Assembly (NCBI RefSeq): GCF_042654365.1
Contig: NZ_JBHSGG010000033.1
Location: 97,832-161,831 of the forward strand
DNA length: 64,000 nt
Source of the DNA: Coralloluteibacterium thermophilum
GTDB taxonomy: Bacteria; Pseudomonadota; Gammaproteobacteria; Xanthomonadales; Xanthomonadaceae
Direction: 5' to 3'
How positions within the stretch are numbered: position 1 is the first letter of the stretch; each line of letters opens with the position of its first letter. Below the pieces are notes generated by a model. It worked only from the letters and a program-made list of their open reading frames with translations. It was not told where the DNA came from and did no database searches. Made by a program: the position numbers and the translations under genes. This document shows positions 39,685-49,854 of the stretch, one piece after another.

Positions 39685-40335
39685 TCAGCCTTCCAGCCGC
39701 GCGAGCAGGCCGGCGAGCGTCTCGCGCAGTTCCGCGACCTCGGCCTCCAGCCCGTCGACCCGCTGCTCCAGCGCCGCGCGGCCGCCGGCTGCCGGCGCCT
39801 CGCGCGCGGCCGCCAGCAGCGAGGTGTCCACCGGACCGCCCAGCAGGTGCATCCAGCGGTCCTCGCGCTGCCCGGCGCCACGCCCGAGATTGACCGCGTA
39901 GGCCGGCGCGTGCGCCGCGAGCCGCTCCAGCGCGTGGCGGAGTTCCTCGGCATCGGCGAAGCGCGCCAGACGCTCGGTGCGGCTGGTCAGCTCCGACACG
40001 GTCTGCGGTCCGCGCAGCGCCAGCACCGCGAGGAGCGCCTGCTGCGCGCGGGTGAGCGAATAGTGCTGGGCGAAGCGGTGCTCCCAGCGCTGCGCACGCG
40101 CGCCGTGCACGCTGCGCACCAGGCCGCGGTCCTCGAGCGTCCGCAGCGCGTGGCCGACCTGGCCCGGCGTGAGGTTCATCACCGGGTCGCGGCCCGTCTT
40201 CTGGTTGCAGGCCAGCACCAGCGCGTTCTCGGTGAGCGGATAGGCCTCGGGCGTGGTGCCCTCCTTCTCCACCAGGCAGGCCAGCACGCGCAACTGGACG
40301 GGGTCGAGCGCGTCGAGGGTCTCGGGGTCGGTCAT
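39685..40335 (-). CDS. yceH: YceH family protein (DUF480)
   Basis: A 216-residue winged-helix protein of unknown function. VQLRVLACLVEKEGTTPEAYPLTENALVLACNQKTGRDPVMNLT is the invariant opening of the family. A C-terminal coiled coil (ALEQRVDGLEAEVAELRETLAGLLARLE) is typical. The duplicated winged-helix fold suggests nucleic-acid binding. The MTDPE start was chosen at the beginning of the conserved domain; the longer frame upstream reads low-complexity protein. Confidence 0.93.
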   Translation of the reverse strand: MTDPETLDALDPVQLRVLACLVEKEGTTPEAYPLTENALVLACNQKTGRDPVMNLTPGQVGHALRTLEDRGLVRSVHGARAQRWEHRFAQHYSLTRAQQALLAVLALRGPQTVSELTSRTERLARFADAEELRHALERLAAHAPAYAVNLGRGAGQREDRWMHLLGGPVDTSLLAAAREAPAAGGRAALEQRVDGLEAEVAELRETLAGLLARLEG

Positions 40336-40517
40336 GGCGATGCTCCTGCGGGCGAGCCGGCCATGATGCCCGAACACAGCGGTGCATCCGTGACAGCCGC
40401 CCGCGCTTGCATCGCCCCCCGTCGCCACCACATGACCGGGAACCCCGACGGCGACGCCCGCCGACCCGCGGCACGGGCCGCTGCCGGACGGGCGGCCCTC
40501 CACTTCCAGGCTCCAGG

Positions 40518-41522
<1,005 letters not shown>

Positions 41523-41531
41523 GCCCCGTCG

Positions 41532-42515
41532 TCAGAGGTCGATGCGGCTGCCGATGCGCACCGCCGCGAAGGCCTCCTCCCCCAGCCCGGCCGCGACGCG
41601 CGCGGCCGCCAGCTCGCGCGGCGGCTCGTCGAGGGCGTCGTCGGCCAGCTCGAAGGCGCCCCAGTGGATGCCGATGCTGCGGCGCGCGCCGACCGCCCGG
41701 TGCAGGCGCACCGCCTCGGCGGCGTCGATGTGCTGCGCCTGCATGAACCAGCGCGGCGAATAGGCGCCGATGGGGATGGCCGCGAGATCGAAGGGGCCGA
41801 GCCGCCCGATCTCGGCCAGCCTGTCCGCCCACCCCGTGTCGCCGGCGAAGTAGACGCGATGCGCCGCGCTGCGCAGGGTCCAGCCGCACCACAGCGAGCG
41901 GTTCGCGTCCCACGGCGTGCGCGCGCTCCAGTGCCGCGCCGGCACGCAGTCGAAGCGGACGCCGCCGATCTCCACGGTGTCCCACCAGTCGAGCTCGTCC
42001 ACCCGCCGCACGCCGCGGCGACGCAGCCAGGAGCCGAGGCCCAGCGGCGCGAGGAAGCGTGCCTCGGGAAAGCGCCGCGCCAGGCGCCAGATGCTGTCGT
42101 AGTCGAGGTGGTCGTAGTGGCTGTGCGAGAGCAGCACCACGTCGATCGGCGGCAGTTCCGCGACGGTCGCCGCAGGCGGCGTGCGGCGACGCGGGCCGAC
42201 CCAGCGCAGTGGCGAAGCGCGGTCCGACAGCATCGGATCGGTGATCGCGGTGATGCCGCCCATGCGCAACAGCAGGCTGGCGTGGCCCAGCCACCACGCC
42301 GCGTCGCCGGTGCCGCCGAAGTCCGGCGCCTGCCAGTGCGCCTCGACGAAAGCGACATAGCCCGCCTCCGGCGGGCGCGGCAGGCCCTGCGCGCGGCGCT
42401 CCCGGCGCCACCGCTGCAGGTCGCCGGGGCGGCGCGTGTCGGGCTCGGGATTGCGGAAGCCGGTCGGTGTGTGGTGCGGCTTGGACGGGTCGTAGTGCGG
42501 ATTGCGCCAGGGCAT
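41532..42515 (-). CDS. MBL-fold hydrolase, NAPE-PLD/UlaG-like
   Basis: A 327-residue metallo-beta-lactamase-fold protein. The binuclear zinc site HSHYDHLD is in VVLLSHSHYDHLDYDSIW, preceded by WWLGHASLLLRMGGITAITDP and followed by HWSARTPWDANRSLWCGW, YFAGDTGWAD and SIGIHWGAFELADD. This is the pattern of bacterial NAPE-hydrolysing phospholipase D-like proteins, often cytoplasmic. The substrate is unproven. There is no signal peptide. It is followed after nine bases by a pseudouridine synthase gene on the same strand. Confidence 0.9.
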   Translation of the reverse strand: MPWRNPHYDPSKPHHTPTGFRNPEPDTRRPGDLQRWRRERRAQGLPRPPEAGYVAFVEAHWQAPDFGGTGDAAWWLGHASLLLRMGGITAITDPMLSDRASPLRWVGPRRRTPPAATVAELPPIDVVLLSHSHYDHLDYDSIWRLARRFPEARFLAPLGLGSWLRRRGVRRVDELDWWDTVEIGGVRFDCVPARHWSARTPWDANRSLWCGWTLRSAAHRVYFAGDTGWADRLAEIGRLGPFDLAAIPIGAYSPRWFMQAQHIDAAEAVRLHRAVGARRSIGIHWGAFELADDALDEPPRELAAARVAAGLGEEAFAAVRIGSRIDL

Positions 42516-42524
42516 GGGAAATCG

Positions 42525-43415
42525 TCAGGAGGTGGTGTCGGGCCAGTCGAGCCGGCGTGCGCTCTCGAAGCGGCGCGGCCGGCCGTCGAGCGGGTCGTCG
42601 AACGCGAGCGCGCGGGCGAGCAGGCGCATTGGATGCGCGAAGTCCTGCGGATCGCGTGAGTGCGGCTCGGGATACAGCGGATCGCCCAGGATCGGCACGC
42701 CCAGCGCCGCCATGTGCACGCGCAGCTGGTGCTTGCGCCCGGTGACCGGCTCCAGCGCGTAGCGCGCGAGCTCGCCGCGGACCTCGACGACCGCGATGCG
42801 GCTCTCGCTGTCCGCGGGCCCGTCGGTCTCGCGCATGCGGAAGAAGGGCTCGCCGCGGATCAGCCGCGAACGGCGCACGTGCACCTCGCCCTCGCCGAGC
42901 GCCGGCAGCGCGGGTGCAATGGCTTCGTACGTCTTGCGGATGCGCCTGGTGCGGAACAGCGCCGCATAGGCGTCGCGCGTCGCCGGCCGCGCCGAGAACA
43001 GCACCAGGCCGGCGGTCTCGCGGTCGATGCGGTGCAGCGGCACCAGGTCGCGGTTGCCGAGGCGCGCCTGCAGCCGGGTGAGCAGGGTTTCGCGGACGTG
43101 CCGACCCACCGGCGCCACCGGCAGGAAGTGCGGCTTGTCGGCGACCACCAGGTCCGCGTCGGCATGCAGCACGGCCTCGGCGAAGGGAATCGCGGGCTCG
43201 TCCTCGACCTCGCGGAAGTAGCGCACGCACAGCCCCGGCGCATGCGGATGCGACGGCGACAGCGGCGTACCGGCCGCATCCAGCACCCGGCCACGTGCGA
43301 ACCGATCAACCCACACCGCCCGCGGGATGCGCGGGAAGTGCGCGCACAGGCAGTCCAGCACCGTCGGCCAGTCGCCGGGCGGGAGATGGACTGTGCTGGC
43401 GGGTGTTGGAGGCAT
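42525..43415 (-). CDS. RluA-family RNA pseudouridine synthase
   Basis: Probable rRNA or tRNA pseudouridine synthase of 296 residues. The catalytic motif HRIDRETAGLVLF (about 152-164) contains the essential aspartate; RKTYEAI and GRKHQLRVHMAALGVPILGDPLY are the other signature stretches. It lacks an S4 domain; the N-terminal 85 residues make a divergent domain (LDCLCAHFPRIPRAVWVDRF). Its exact target site cannot be read. The start MPPTPAST lies directly at the edge of a heptamer-repeat tract, so repeat slippage could change the upstream region. Confidence 0.88.
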   Translation of the reverse strand: MPPTPASTVHLPPGDWPTVLDCLCAHFPRIPRAVWVDRFARGRVLDAAGTPLSPSHPHAPGLCVRYFREVEDEPAIPFAEAVLHADADLVVADKPHFLPVAPVGRHVRETLLTRLQARLGNRDLVPLHRIDRETAGLVLFSARPATRDAYAALFRTRRIRKTYEAIAPALPALGEGEVHVRRSRLIRGEPFFRMRETDGPADSESRIAVVEVRGELARYALEPVTGRKHQLRVHMAALGVPILGDPLYPEPHSRDPQDFAHPMRLLARALAFDDPLDGRPRRFESARRLDWPDTTS

Positions 43416-43620
43416 TGGGTTGGGCTTGGGGCTTGGGGCTTGGGCTTGGGGTTTGGGGCTCGGGTTGGGCTCTGGGCTCTGGGCTCTGGGCTCTGGGCTC
43501 GGGCTGGCGCCGCGCCCCGCGCCCCGCGCCCCGTGCCCCGTGCCCCGTGCCCCGGGCCCCGGGCCCCGGGCCCTCTGCCCCAAGCCCCAGGCCACTAGGC
43601 CCCAGGCCCAGCCCTCCCAA
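43416..43620. repeat. Heptamer microsatellite tract
   Basis: The gap between the pseudouridine synthase and the YhdH-like gene is largely a run of seven-base units: GGGCTTG-type units to about 43465, four GGCTCTG units to about 43503, then eight GCCCCGN units (GCCCCGC, GCCCCGT, GCCCCGG) to about 43570. It is G-rich then C-rich on the plus strand. Upstream frames run open through the tract, but the periodicity shows that they are not real coding sequence. Confidence 0.85.
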
Positions 43621-43724
43621 CCAGTGTGCCCCGCCCCCGACCGGCCGGCGATCGTTCGACCATCGTTTGATATGGGCTTGCCGCGGGGCACGGCATGCTG
43701 GGCCGCCGTGGCGAGGAGACCTCC

Positions 43725-44717
43725 ATGTCCCGCTTCAAGGCGATCCTCATCGAGCGCGACGCGTCCGGCTGCACGCAGGCGCGCGTCGGGACGCTCGGAC
43801 GCGACGACCTGCCCGAGGGCGACGTGCACGTGCGCGTGGGCTGGTCCACGGTCAACTACAAGGACGCGCTCGCGCTCACCGGGCGCCTCCCGTCGATGCG
43901 CAGCTTCCCGATGGTGCCGGGCATCGACCTTGCCGGCGAGGTGATCGACAGCGCGCATCCCGACTACGCCGCCGGCGACCGCGTCCTCCTGAACGGCTGG
44001 GGCGTGGGCGAGCGCCACTTCGGCGGCCTGGCGCAGCAGGCGCGCGTGCGCGGCGACTGGCTGGTGCCCCTGCCGGACGCCTTCGACGCACGCACGGCGA
44101 TGGCCATCGGCACCGCCGGCTACACCGCCATGCTCTGCGTGCAGGCGCTGGAGCACCAGGGCGTGGACCCGGAGGACGGCGAGATCCTGGTGACCGGCGC
44201 CAGCGGGGGCGTCGGCAGCGTCGCCACCGCCCTCCTCGCCCGGCGCGGCTACCGCGTCGTGGCCGTGACCGGCAAGCGCGACGAACACGGCTACCTGAAG
44301 GCGCTGGGCGCGACCGAGGTGCTGGAGCGCACGGCGTTCTCCGAGCCCGGCAGGCCGCTCGCGAGCGAGCGCTGGGCCGGCGCCGTCGACAGCGTCGGCA
44401 GCCACACGCTCGCCAACGTGCTCGCCGCCACGCGCTACGGCGGCGTGGTCGCCGCCTGCGGCCTGGCGCAGGGCATGGACCTGCCGATGACGGTCGCGCC
44501 CTTCATCCTCCGCGGCGTGACCCTGGTCGGCATCGACAGCGTGATGTGCCCGGCCACCCGCCGCCTCGCCGCCTGGGCCGCGCTGGCGGCCGAGTTCGAC
44601 ACCCGCTGGCTGGACGCCATGGCCACCGACATCGGCCTGGGCGACGCCATCGACGTCGCGCCGCAGGTCCTCGCCGGGCGCGTCCGCGGGCGACTGGTGG
44701 TGGATGTGAACCGCTGA
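43725..44717 (+). CDS. Acrylyl-CoA reductase-like oxidoreductase, YhdH/AcuI family
   Basis: NADPH-dependent medium-chain reductase of 330 residues, zinc-free. WSTVNYKDALALTGR and FPMVPGIDLAGEVI near the start, the Rossmann motif VTGASGGVGSVATALLARRGY and AACGLAQGMDLPMTVAPFILRGVTLVGIDSV are diagnostic of the YhdH group; the E. coli protein and AcuI reduce acryloyl-CoA. The ATG is preceded by GAGGAG. A longer start ten codons upstream (MLGRRGEETS) is possible but less well placed. Confidence 0.93.
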   Translation: MSRFKAILIERDASGCTQARVGTLGRDDLPEGDVHVRVGWSTVNYKDALALTGRLPSMRSFPMVPGIDLAGEVIDSAHPDYAAGDRVLLNGWGVGERHFGGLAQQARVRGDWLVPLPDAFDARTAMAIGTAGYTAMLCVQALEHQGVDPEDGEILVTGASGGVGSVATALLARRGYRVVAVTGKRDEHGYLKALGATEVLERTAFSEPGRPLASERWAGAVDSVGSHTLANVLAATRYGGVVAACGLAQGMDLPMTVAPFILRGVTLVGIDSVMCPATRRLAAWAALAAEFDTRWLDAMATDIGLGDAIDVAPQVLAGRVRGRLVVDVNR

Positions 44718-44729
44718 GCCGGCCGCGGC

Positions 44730-45110
44730 GTCCCGGCGAGAAGTGAGTGGAGAGACGTGAGCAACGAGGAGAGGCGCCGCGCCTTCTCTCTTTTCTTACT
44801 CCTCATGCCCCCACTCCTCGACGTCAAACTCCTTCCCCCGCCCTGGCCGGGATGGGGTGAGCGCGCGCGGCGTGCTGCTTCGAGGAATGCATGGAGCGGA
44901 GCGAAGCGAGGCCAGACAGCCACCTCTCCTCTCTTCTCGTGCCTCATGTCTCACTTCCCGCAGCAGAAGCGCCCCCCTCCCCAACCCTCCCCCGCTGTCC
45001 GCGGGGGAGGGGGCTGTGGGCTTGAGGCGAGTGGGGAGGAGTGAAGCGAGGCCAGACAGCCACTCTCCTCCTTTCTCGTTCCTCATGTCTCACTCCCGCG
45101 CCGCCCCACC
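44730..45110. repeat. Intergenic repeat block, two copies of an ~80-bp unit
   Basis: No gene is supported in this 430-base gap. GAAGCGAGGCCAGACAGCCAC occurs at about 44899 and again at about 45043, each followed by CTCTCCTC...TCTCGT.CCTCATGTCTCAC. Between them lies the palindrome CCCTCCCCCGCTGTCCGCGGGGGAGGG seen also at 49.98 and 54.07 kb. It therefore belongs to the same mosaic repeat family. Confidence 0.75.
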
Positions 45111-45148
45111 CACGTACACTGCGCGGCCCTTGCGAACCAGGACGCGCC

Positions 45149-45697
45149 ATGGCGCTGAAGTCCACCGTGGTGAAGTGCGAGCTGCAGGTCAGCGACATGG
45201 ACCGGCACCACTACGCCACCTATCCGCTGACGCTGGCCCAGCACCCCTCCGAGACCGATGCGCGGCTGATGGTGCGCATCGCCGCGTTCGCGCTGTACGC
45301 CGACGAGCGCCTCCAGTTCGGCAAGGGCCTGTCGAGCGACGACGAGCCCGACCTGTGGGCGCACGACCTGACCGGCGAGGTCGCCCTGTGGATCGACCTC
45401 GGCCAGCCGGACGAGGCGCGCATCCGCCGCGCCTGCGGCCGGGCGCGCGAGGTGGTGGTGGTCAACTACGGCGGCCGCGGCGCCGACGTGTGGTGGGAGA
45501 AGAACGCCAGCGCGCTCGCGCGGCCGCGCAACCTGCGCGTCATCGACATCGCCCACGAGAGCGTGGAAGCCCTCGCCGCCCTGCATGCCCGCAGCATGCG
45601 CCTGCAGTTCATGGTGCAGGACGGCGCCGCGCAGTTGATGGACGACACCGGCAGCGTCGAGCTCGCCCTGCGCCTGCGCCGGGACGTCGCGGCGTAG
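45149..45697 (+). CDS. yaeQ: YaeQ family protein
   Basis: A 182-residue protein with the YaeQ fold, which resembles PD-(D/E)XK nucleases; its cellular role is unclear. MALKSTVVKCELQVSDMDRHHYATYPLTLAQHPSETDARLMVRI is the conserved opening, and LWIDLGQPDEARIRRACGRA, VVVNYGG...WW and LQFMVQDGAAQLMDD follow. The protein is complete and cytoplasmic. It lies just after the repeat block and before the DUF885 gene. Confidence 0.95.
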   Translation: MALKSTVVKCELQVSDMDRHHYATYPLTLAQHPSETDARLMVRIAAFALYADERLQFGKGLSSDDEPDLWAHDLTGEVALWIDLGQPDEARIRRACGRAREVVVVNYGGRGADVWWEKNASALARPRNLRVIDIAHESVEALAALHARSMRLQFMVQDGAAQLMDDTGSVELALRLRRDVAA

Positions 45698-45781
45698 CCG
45701 GCCCGGCATGACCTCCGGCCCTTGCGGGGTGGAAATCCGCGGCGGAGGCTCGCGGGCTCCACCCGTCAGCCACCGGACGCC

Positions 45782-47608
45782 ATGACCCGCACCACGCTCG
45801 CCCTCGCGCTTGCCGCCGCCCTCGCCCTCGCCGCCTGCGACCGCGGGCCGGCCAACGGCGCTCCCGCCGCCGCGCCGACCGCGGGCGCGCCGCAGGCGCA
45901 GGCCGGCCAGGACGCCGCCGCCGAACTCGACGCGCTCTACGCCGAGTTCTGGGAGGAATCGCTCCGCCTGAACCCGCTGTCGGCGACCTACATCGGCGAC
46001 AGCCGCTACAACGACCAGCTCCCGGACACCTTCAGCGCCGAGTTCCGCCAGCGGCAGCTCGATTTCGCGCAGCGCTGGCTGGAGCGCGTGCGCGGCTACG
46101 ACGTGGAGCAGCTCGAAGGCCAGGCCCGGCTGTCGTACGAGATCTTCGTCTCCAGCCTCGAGGAGCAGATCGAGGGCGAGCGCTTCCCCGGCTGGCAGCA
46201 GCCGCTGAACCAGTTCTACAGCTTCCCCAGCTCGTTCGCGATGCTGGGTTCCGGCACGGGCGCGCAGCCGTTCAGGACGGTCGCCGACTACGACAACTGG
46301 CTCGCCCGCGCGTCCAACATCCCGACCCTGTTCGACAGCGCGATGGCGAACATGCGCGAGGGCATGGCCAACGGCGTGGTCCAGCCGCGCGTGCTGGTCG
46401 AGAAGACGCTTCCCCAGCTCGACGGCCTCATCAAGGACGACCCGGAGCAGACCCTGTTCTGGCGGCCCATCGCCGAGATGCCGGAGGACTTTCCCGAGGC
46501 CGAGCGCGATCGCCTGACCGAGGCCTACCGCAGCCTGATCGCCGACACGCTGATGCCGGCCTACCGCGCGCTGCGCCGCTTCACCGCCGAGGAGTACCTG
46601 CCGGCCGCACGCGACAGCCACGGCCTGGACGCCCTGCCCGACGGCGAGGCGTGGTACGCCTTCAACGTGCGCCGCATCACCACCACCGACCTCACCCCCG
46701 CGCAGATCCACGACATCGGCCTCGCCGAGGTCGAGCGCATCCACGGCGAGATGCGGCAGGTCATGCAGGAGGTCGGCTTCGAGGGCGACCTGCAGGCGTT
46801 CTTCGAGTACATGACCACCGACCCGGCGTTCACCTACGAGAGTGAGGAGGCCCTGCTGGCGGACTACCGCGCGTTCGAGGCGACGGTCGATGCGCGCGTC
46901 GGCGAGCTGTTCTCGCTGACCCCGAAGGCGGCCTTCGAGATCCGCCCGGTCGAGGCGTTCCGCGCGCAGTCGGCGGCAGGCGGCTCGTACATGCGCCCGA
47001 GCGAGGACGGCAGCCGCCCCGGCATCTTCTACGTCAACACCTACGACCTGCCCACGCGCAAGACCTGGGACCGCGACGCGCTCTACCTGCACGAGGCGAT
47101 CCCGGGCCACCACTTCCAGATCGCCCTGCAGCAGGAACTGGAGGGCATCCCGACCTTCCGCCGCTTCGGGGGCCAGACCGCCTACATCGAGGGCTGGGGC
47201 CTCTACGCGGAGTCGCTGGGCCGGGAGCTGGGCGTCTATGCCGATCCCTACACCTACTTCGGCCGTCTCCAGGCGGAGCTGTGGCGCGCCATCCGCCTCG
47301 TGGTGGACACCGGCCTGCACAGCAAGGGCTGGATCCGCGAGCAGGTCATCCAGTACATGAAGGACAACTCGGCGACCAGCGACACCGAGGCGGTCTCCGA
47401 GACCGAGCGCTACATGGCCATTCCCGGCCAGGCGCTGGCCTACAAGGTCGGCGAGCTCAAGATCAAGGAGCTGCGGGCGCGGGCCGAGGCCGCGCTCGGC
47501 GAGGCCTTCGACCCGCGCGCCTTCCACGCCGAGGTCCTGGGCGACGGCTCGCTGCCGCTCGACGTGCTCGAAGCCAAGATCGACCGCTGGATCGCCGCGC
47601 AGTCCTGA
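45782..47608 (+). CDS. DUF885 peptidase-like lipoprotein
   Basis: A 608-residue envelope protein. A lipoprotein signal peptide (LALALAAALALAACD, lipobox LAAC about 19) is followed by an Ala/Pro/Gly linker. The zinc motif HEAIPGHHFQ with YIEGWGLYAESLG and ERYMAIPGQALAYKVGE is the hallmark of DUF885, whose members resemble metallopeptidases. A role in envelope peptide turnover, next to the M3 and M13 peptidases of the window, is inferred. A strong hairpin with a T-run ends the gene. Confidence 0.92.
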   Translation: MTRTTLALALAAALALAACDRGPANGAPAAAPTAGAPQAQAGQDAAAELDALYAEFWEESLRLNPLSATYIGDSRYNDQLPDTFSAEFRQRQLDFAQRWLERVRGYDVEQLEGQARLSYEIFVSSLEEQIEGERFPGWQQPLNQFYSFPSSFAMLGSGTGAQPFRTVADYDNWLARASNIPTLFDSAMANMREGMANGVVQPRVLVEKTLPQLDGLIKDDPEQTLFWRPIAEMPEDFPEAERDRLTEAYRSLIADTLMPAYRALRRFTAEEYLPAARDSHGLDALPDGEAWYAFNVRRITTTDLTPAQIHDIGLAEVERIHGEMRQVMQEVGFEGDLQAFFEYMTTDPAFTYESEEALLADYRAFEATVDARVGELFSLTPKAAFEIRPVEAFRAQSAAGGSYMRPSEDGSRPGIFYVNTYDLPTRKTWDRDALYLHEAIPGHHFQIALQQELEGIPTFRRFGGQTAYIEGWGLYAESLGRELGVYADPYTYFGRLQAELWRAIRLVVDTGLHSKGWIREQVIQYMKDNSATSDTEAVSETERYMAIPGQALAYKVGELKIKELRARAEAALGEAFDPRAFHAEVLGDGSLPLDVLEAKIDRWIAAQS

Positions 47609-47621
47609 GGCAGGGCACGCC

Positions 47622-47654
47622 GCTCCCACGGCGAGCGCCGTGGGAGCACTTTTC
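47622..47654 (+). terminator. Intrinsic terminator
   Basis: A perfect 11-bp stem GCTCCCACGGC/GCCGTGGGAGC with a GAGC loop, followed by ACTTTTCG, lies 14 bases after the DUF885 stop. It also precedes the end of the convergent SDR gene. Confidence 0.8.
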
Positions 47655-47699
47655 GACCGCGACAAGGTTCGATGCCGCAGTCCCGCACGCCGCGAGCGG

Positions 47700-48434
47700 C
47701 TAGTACGGGCTGGCGGTCGGCCGCACGATCAGCTCGCTGACATCCACGTCGTCGGGCTGGGCGATGGCGTAGCCGATGGCGCGCGCGATGGCCTCGGGCG
47801 GGATGGCGACGCTGCGGAAGTCCTTCATCATCGCCCGCGCCTCGGGATCGCTGATGCTCTCGGCCAGCTCGGAGGTCACCACGCCCGGCGAGACCACCGT
47901 GACGCGGATGCGGTCGGTCTCCTGGCGCAGGCCGTCGGAAATCGCCCGCACCGCGAACTTGGTCGCGCAGTAGACCGCGGCCGTCGGCGACACCGCATGC
48001 GCGCCGATCGAGGCGACGTTGACCACATGCCCGGAGCGCCGCTCCCGCATCGACGGCAGCACGGCCGCGATGCCGTGCAGCACGCCGCGGATGTTGACGT
48101 CGATCATCCGGTTCCACTCCTCGACCTTGAGCGCCTCCAGCCGCGAGAGCGGCATGACGCCCGCGTTGTTGACGATCACGTCGATGCGGCCGTGCGCCTC
48201 CAGCGCCGCATCGGCGAAGGCGCGCATGCTCGCGAGGTCGACCACGTCCAGCGTGTGCGCGGTGGCGCGCCCGCCCGCGGCGGCGATCTCCTCCGCCAGT
48301 CGCTGCAGGCGGTCGACCCTGCGCGCGCCGAGCAGCACGATCGCGCCCGCGTCGGCCAGGTGGCGCGCGACCGCATGTCCGATGCCGCTGCTCGCGCCGG
48401 TCACCAGGACCACCTTGTCTCGGATTCCGCTCAT
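47700..48434 (-). CDS. Short-chain dehydrogenase/reductase
   Basis: Classical SDR of 244 residues, cytoplasmic, NADP-preferring. The cofactor motif TGASSGIG is at 13-20, NNAGVM marks the beta-4 region, and the catalytic triad is in NVASIGAHAVSPTAAVYCATK (Ser, Tyr and Lys). DVNIRGVLHGIAAVLPSM and VTVVSPGVVTSELAESI match the YdfG/serine dehydrogenase-like group that reduces 3-hydroxy acids and ketones. The substrate is not determinable. It is divergent from chrA. Confidence 0.93.
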   Translation of the reverse strand: MSGIRDKVVLVTGASSGIGHAVARHLADAGAIVLLGARRVDRLQRLAEEIAAAGGRATAHTLDVVDLASMRAFADAALEAHGRIDVIVNNAGVMPLSRLEALKVEEWNRMIDVNIRGVLHGIAAVLPSMRERRSGHVVNVASIGAHAVSPTAAVYCATKFAVRAISDGLRQETDRIRVTVVSPGVVTSELAESISDPEARAMMKDFRSVAIPPEAIARAIGYAIAQPDDVDVSELIVRPTASPY

Positions 48435-48638
48435 GTCCTCAGTTCTCCGTTCCGGCGGGATGCCGGGTGGCGCCTACTGTCGCCAGCGGCGCGGCCGGGG
48501 CCGTAGATCACGCATGGCGGGTTCTTGCACGATCCGCGCAGGCGCGGCCGCAGGCGACCGCGCGCACCTGCCAGAATCCGGCCACCGCAGCGCGAAGCAC
48601 GCCATGTCCTCCGCCGTCCGCCCCCTCCGTCCGCCGGC

Positions 48639-49844
48639 ATGAGCAGCGCCGCCCCTCCCCGCACCCCGGGCACGGCGGGCGAAGTCTTCCGCGCCTTCCT
48701 GCTGCTGGGCCTGAGCGCCTTCGGCGGGCCGGTCGCGCACGTCGGGTACTTCCGCGCCGCCTTCGTGGCGCGCCGCGGCTGGCTGGACGACGCCCAGTTC
48801 GCGCAGCTGCTCGCGATCTGCCAGGTGCTTCCCGGCCCGGCGAGCAGCCAGCTCGGCTTCGGCATCGGCCTGCTGCGCGCGGGCTGGGCCGGCGCCGCGG
48901 CTGCCTTCGTCGCCTTCACCCTGCCGTCCGCGCTGCTGATGCTCGCCCTCGTGTGGCTGGCGCCGGCAGGCGACGCGCCCGTCGGTGCGGCCGTGGTGCG
49001 CGGCCTCAAGCTCGTGGCGGTCGCGGTGGTCGCGCACGGCCTGATCGCGATGGCGCGCCAGCTCGCGCCGGACGCGCGCCGCGCGGCCATCGCGGTGTCC
49101 GCCGCCCTGCTGGTGCTCGCGTCGGGGGCGGCGTGGGCGCAGCTCGGCGCCATTGTCGTGGGCGCCGCCCTCGGCATCCTCCTGTGCCGCCACGTCCCGC
49201 TGCCGCCGGCGGCGCCCCTGCCGGCACGGGTGTCGGCGGGCGCGGCCACGGCCGCGGCGGTGGCCTTCGCGGCGCTGCTGGCGCTCGCCCTGGCATGGAC
49301 GCCACAGGCCCCGACACCCGGCGCCCTCGCCGCCGTGTTCTATCGGGCAGGCGCCCTTGTCTTCGGCGGCGGACACGTCGTGCTGCCCCTGCTGGAAGCG
49401 GGGGTGGTCGCGCCCGGCTGGCTGGACGCCGAACGTTTCCTCGCCGGCTACGGTGCGGCGCAGGCGATGCCCGGGCCCATGTTCACGCTGGCTGCCTACC
49501 TCGGCGGAGCGACGCTGCCGGGGCAGCCGCTGCCTGCCGCCCTCGCGGCACTGGCCGGCATCTTCCTGCCCGGCTTCCTGCTGCTGGTCGCGGCCCTGCC
49601 CGCGTGGAGCGCCCTGGCGCGGCGGCCCGGTGCGGTGGCGACGCTGGCGGGGATCAACGCAGCGGTGATCGGCCTGCTCGCAGCGGCGCTCTACGATCCC
49701 GTGCTGAGCCAGGGCATCGGCGGTTCTGCCGATGCCGCCATCGCCGCGGTCGGCCTGCTGCTGCTCGTCCTGTTCCGGCTCAACGCGCTGTGGGTGGTGG
49801 CGTGGTGCGTGGGCGCGAGCCTGCTCGCCACGGCCGTCGCCTGA
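48639..49844 (+). CDS. chrA: Chromate efflux transporter
   Basis: Long-form CHR transporter of 401 residues that expels chromate, and possibly related oxyanions, across the inner membrane. The protein has two homologous halves of five or six helices. The N-terminal half has FGGPVAHVGYFR and QVLPGPASSQLGFGIG; the second half repeats them as FGGGHVVLPLLEAGVV and QAMPGPMFTLAAYLGG. The ATG lies after a GCC-rich region without a good ribosome-binding site, so a slightly different start is possible. No regulator gene chrB is adjacent. Confidence 0.93.
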   Translation: MSSAAPPRTPGTAGEVFRAFLLLGLSAFGGPVAHVGYFRAAFVARRGWLDDAQFAQLLAICQVLPGPASSQLGFGIGLLRAGWAGAAAAFVAFTLPSALLMLALVWLAPAGDAPVGAAVVRGLKLVAVAVVAHGLIAMARQLAPDARRAAIAVSAALLVLASGAAWAQLGAIVVGAALGILLCRHVPLPPAAPLPARVSAGAATAAAVAFAALLALALAWTPQAPTPGALAAVFYRAGALVFGGGHVVLPLLEAGVVAPGWLDAERFLAGYGAAQAMPGPMFTLAAYLGGATLPGQPLPAALAALAGIFLPGFLLLVAALPAWSALARRPGAVATLAGINAAVIGLLAAALYDPVLSQGIGGSADAAIAAVGLLLLVLFRLNALWVVAWCVGASLLATAVA

Positions 49845-49854
49845 GGGGCTCGCG

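Noticed and set aside
43295..43724. Coding extension of the pseudouridine synthase or of the YhdH-like gene into the microsatellite
   Set aside because: Translation gives only seven-residue periodic Pro/Ala/Gly text in all frames, and the conserved domains start at the proposed ATGs.
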